Shown here in pieces: positions 61,978 through 64,000 of a DNA stretch of 64,000 bases. The notes under the pieces are model-generated. The model was not told the origin of the DNA, did not search any database, and saw nothing but the letters and a program-made list of their open reading frames with translations. The DNA is taken from positions 1 to 64,000 of the forward strand of contig NW_023501061.1 in NCBI RefSeq assembly GCF_014066305.1. The letters run 5' to 3'. Positions within the stretch are counted from its first letter, which is position 1. Each line of letters begins with the position of its first letter. This DNA comes from Letharia columbiana. Lineage: Eukaryota > Ascomycota > Lecanoromycetes > Lecanorales > Parmeliaceae. Made by a program: the position numbers and the translations under genes.

Positions 61978-62070
61978 GAAATTCGAATTATATAACTCTT
62001 AGCGTTTTAGCGATTACATAAGTACGTTACATAATACGTCTTAACGCGCTTATATTAAGTCGCTCTTTTT
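61978..62070 (+). repeat. Inverted, truncated copia LTR
   Basis: TGAAATTCGAATTATATAAC is the LTR start read on the plus strand. It is broken off at CGCTCTTTTT and abuts the LTR of the next copia copy. Together they form an inverted repeat: TTAAGTCGCTC near 62055 against GAGCGACTTAA-like sequence near 62128. Confidence 0.75.
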
Positions 62071-62074
62071 AAAA

Positions 62075-64000
62075 TATAAAGATAGAACACTTAGTTGTAT
62101 TAACTAAAGAGTTCTATAAAAGAAAAAAGCGACTTAATATAAGCGCGCTAAGATATTATCACTTTATAACAGAAAGAATTATATAACCCGAATTTTAATA
62201 CTCTTCTTCGCTTATATTCTTTTATATATAAAACTTAGTAAACTCGAAGTTTAATATTAATAATATTAAAATTAAGTAATTAAGATAAATTAGTATCGAA
62301 TAGCTAGCGTAAAAATATATCTCTTATATCTCTATTCTCTTATATAAATAAAATTAAAAAATATAAGATTTAAAGTTTATAACGTTTAAAATAGAGTAGA
62401 TAAAGTAAAAAATCGAAATTTAAAAATAATTATATTAAACTATGGCCTCTATTTAAATATAATCTAAATTCTACTTTTTATTAAAAAGCGATTTTTCGAA
62501 AATTTTATTTTTAGATTATTTAATATATATTAAAAATTAATTAATTTAAGATCGAAGGATATTTATAAGAATAGCTGAATAAAATAATTAAAAGAAATTC
62601 TTCTAGCTATATATCGCCGACTATAAGGCCTCTATAAGATAGTTTTAGATAATTAATTCTTAATAATAATAGTTAATAGCGATAATTTAAAGATATAATA
62701 CTTAAGATATTAATAACGAATAGATATAAGTTTTTTAAAAAAGTTCTAGAAGTTTTAATAACGATAGTAGTAATAGCGCTAAAGAAATAGCTATTTTAAT
62801 ATAAAATAGCGAGTTTATAAAATATTAAGTCTAATATAATAACTCGACGAGCGATTTAAATTAATTATTTATAATTTAAAAATTAATAAAATAGCTTCTC
62901 TAAAGTAAATAACTCTTTTATATTAAAACTATTAAATTATAATTAGAAATAATATTTTAATTCGATAAATCGATAAAACCTCTTAAATTTATTCTTATTA
63001 AGAATCTTAATAAAATTATTAATTATCTATTAATCGATAGAGATATAATCTAGAGCGATATTCTTAATAATAACTTATTTTTATATATAATAATATTAAA
63101 TATTAATATATTTAATATAGATATAAAATTAAGAATTCTTAGCTAGTATTATAACGCCTTAATTATTATAAAAGATAATTATTATTTATATTTATTTATT
63201 ATTAAAATTAAGCTAATTTAATAAATCGCGTAATTAAACTACTTCTTTAATAGCTTATATTTAATTAATATATTTAATCTTATAGATCGAAAACGTTATA
63301 ATAAATTATTACTTCGATAATTAATTAATAATTCTATTATTAATATTAAATATATATCTAAATATAAAATAATAGATATCTTAATTATTAATCTAATTAG
63401 TATCGATATAACCGCTTAGGGATTTTAGATCTCCTCTAAAGATAAATTAATAATTAATAATTTATTTAAAATAATAAAAGATTCACTTAATCGCTTTTTA
63501 ATAGACTTCGTTAGAATTTAAATTATATCGAAATATTATCGAAATCGCGAATATAATATCTAATCTTATATTAAGTATTATATATATTAATAATTCTATT
63601 ATTAACTAATACTCGATATAAGAGACTTTAAAGACTTAAAAGTTCTTTTTAAATATTTAATATCTTTCGATATCTATAAGAGTAGATATATTTTTAAATT
63701 CTTATATATTATATTTAGTAAGAAACTTTTTAATATATCTTATTTAATTAAGTCGAATAATATGATTAATATAATTTCTAATAATAATTATATCTAGATA
63801 ATAAGCGTATAATCTTAAATTAATTATTTCGAAATAATTATTAAGCTTATTTTTAATACTCTAAATTTCTATTTTATTAAGATTAATTAAGAGAATATTA
63901 TTTATATAGATTATAATAATTATAATATTATTAATAAAGATTAAGAAATTAATTATAATAAGCTTAAAATTTAATTTCTTTAAATATATAAAGAAGATAT
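62075..64000 (-). mobile_element. Second Ty1/copia copy, cut by window end
   Basis: The left (3') LTR is 62075-62197, shortened relative to the 140-bp LTRs of the first copy. AAGCGAAGAAGAG beside it (minus strand) fits a polypurine tract. The region 62410-64000 is collinear with 52060-53530. RT is seen at about 63945-63885 as FINNIIIIIIYINNILL, the YVDD box after RIP. The 5' part lies beyond base 64000. Confidence 0.75.

Noticed and set aside
1..64000. Mitochondrial genome or plastid origin because of extreme AT content
   Set aside because: No mitochondrial genes, rRNAs or tRNAs. LTR retrotransposons, a spliceosomal intron and directional C-to-T change between repeat copies point to nuclear RIPed DNA.

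Overview
This window looks like a heterochromatic, repeat-packed block from a filamentous ascomycete (Pezizomycotina). Nearly all of it is extremely AT-rich. TpA is everywhere, while CpA/TpG is almost absent outside a few GC-richer islands. Copies of the same repeat differ mainly by C-to-T and G-to-A changes. That is the signature of repeat-induced point mutation (RIP). Six-frame ORFs are therefore mostly meaningless. Genes were recognised by reading protein motifs through RIP-type stops, and elements by paired LTRs, target-site duplications (TSDs) and inverted repeats. The species cannot be named from the sequence.

Layout. 1-4212 is RIP wreckage of unknown class. 4262-7687 is a 5'-truncated Ty3/gypsy chromovirus on the plus strand (RT, RNase H, integrase, chromodomain, 3' LTR). 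7745-8769 is a small LTR element with a TSD and a GC-rich, un-mutated interior. 8789-9838 and 11618-12102 are copies of a short repeat (family A). They bracket the only convincing host gene, a two-exon gene on the minus strand at 10340-11555 encoding 385 aa (probable mitochondrial protein). 12340-24486 is a nest of families A, B, C and J and three copies of a non-autonomous LTR element (element D), whose LTR matches that of the first chromovirus. 24935-27640 holds further repeats and two inverted-repeat elements (H and E). 27641-33211 is unresolved degraded sequence. 33217-34203 is a 987-bp TRIM-like LTR element (F) with a probable half-tRNA-iMet primer site. 34400-41573 is a full-length chromovirus (G) on the minus strand with 170-bp LTRs and a perfect TSD. 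41579-45566 is unresolved. 45567-51482 carries family C arrays, a tandem array of element F, J repeats in head-to-head orientation, and the least mutated B/C unit. 51489-58702 is a full-length Ty1/copia element on the minus strand. 59861-61437 is a 1.58-kb insertion with a 15-bp TSD. 62075-64000 is the 3' part of a second copia copy cut by the window end.

How it fits together. Autonomous gypsy and copia elements and small non-autonomous LTR derivatives have inserted into one another and into short repeats, and RIP has inactivated almost all of them. The host-like gene is an isolated GC-normal island whose 5' flank is cut to about 60 bp by a repeat. The few un-mutated patches (8000-8769, 16880-17756, 34600-34960, 50250-51060, 61130-61437) are parts of repeats that escaped RIP, and they are the best places to read ancestral sequence. 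No rRNA, tRNA, CRISPR array or bacterial-type operon was seen.
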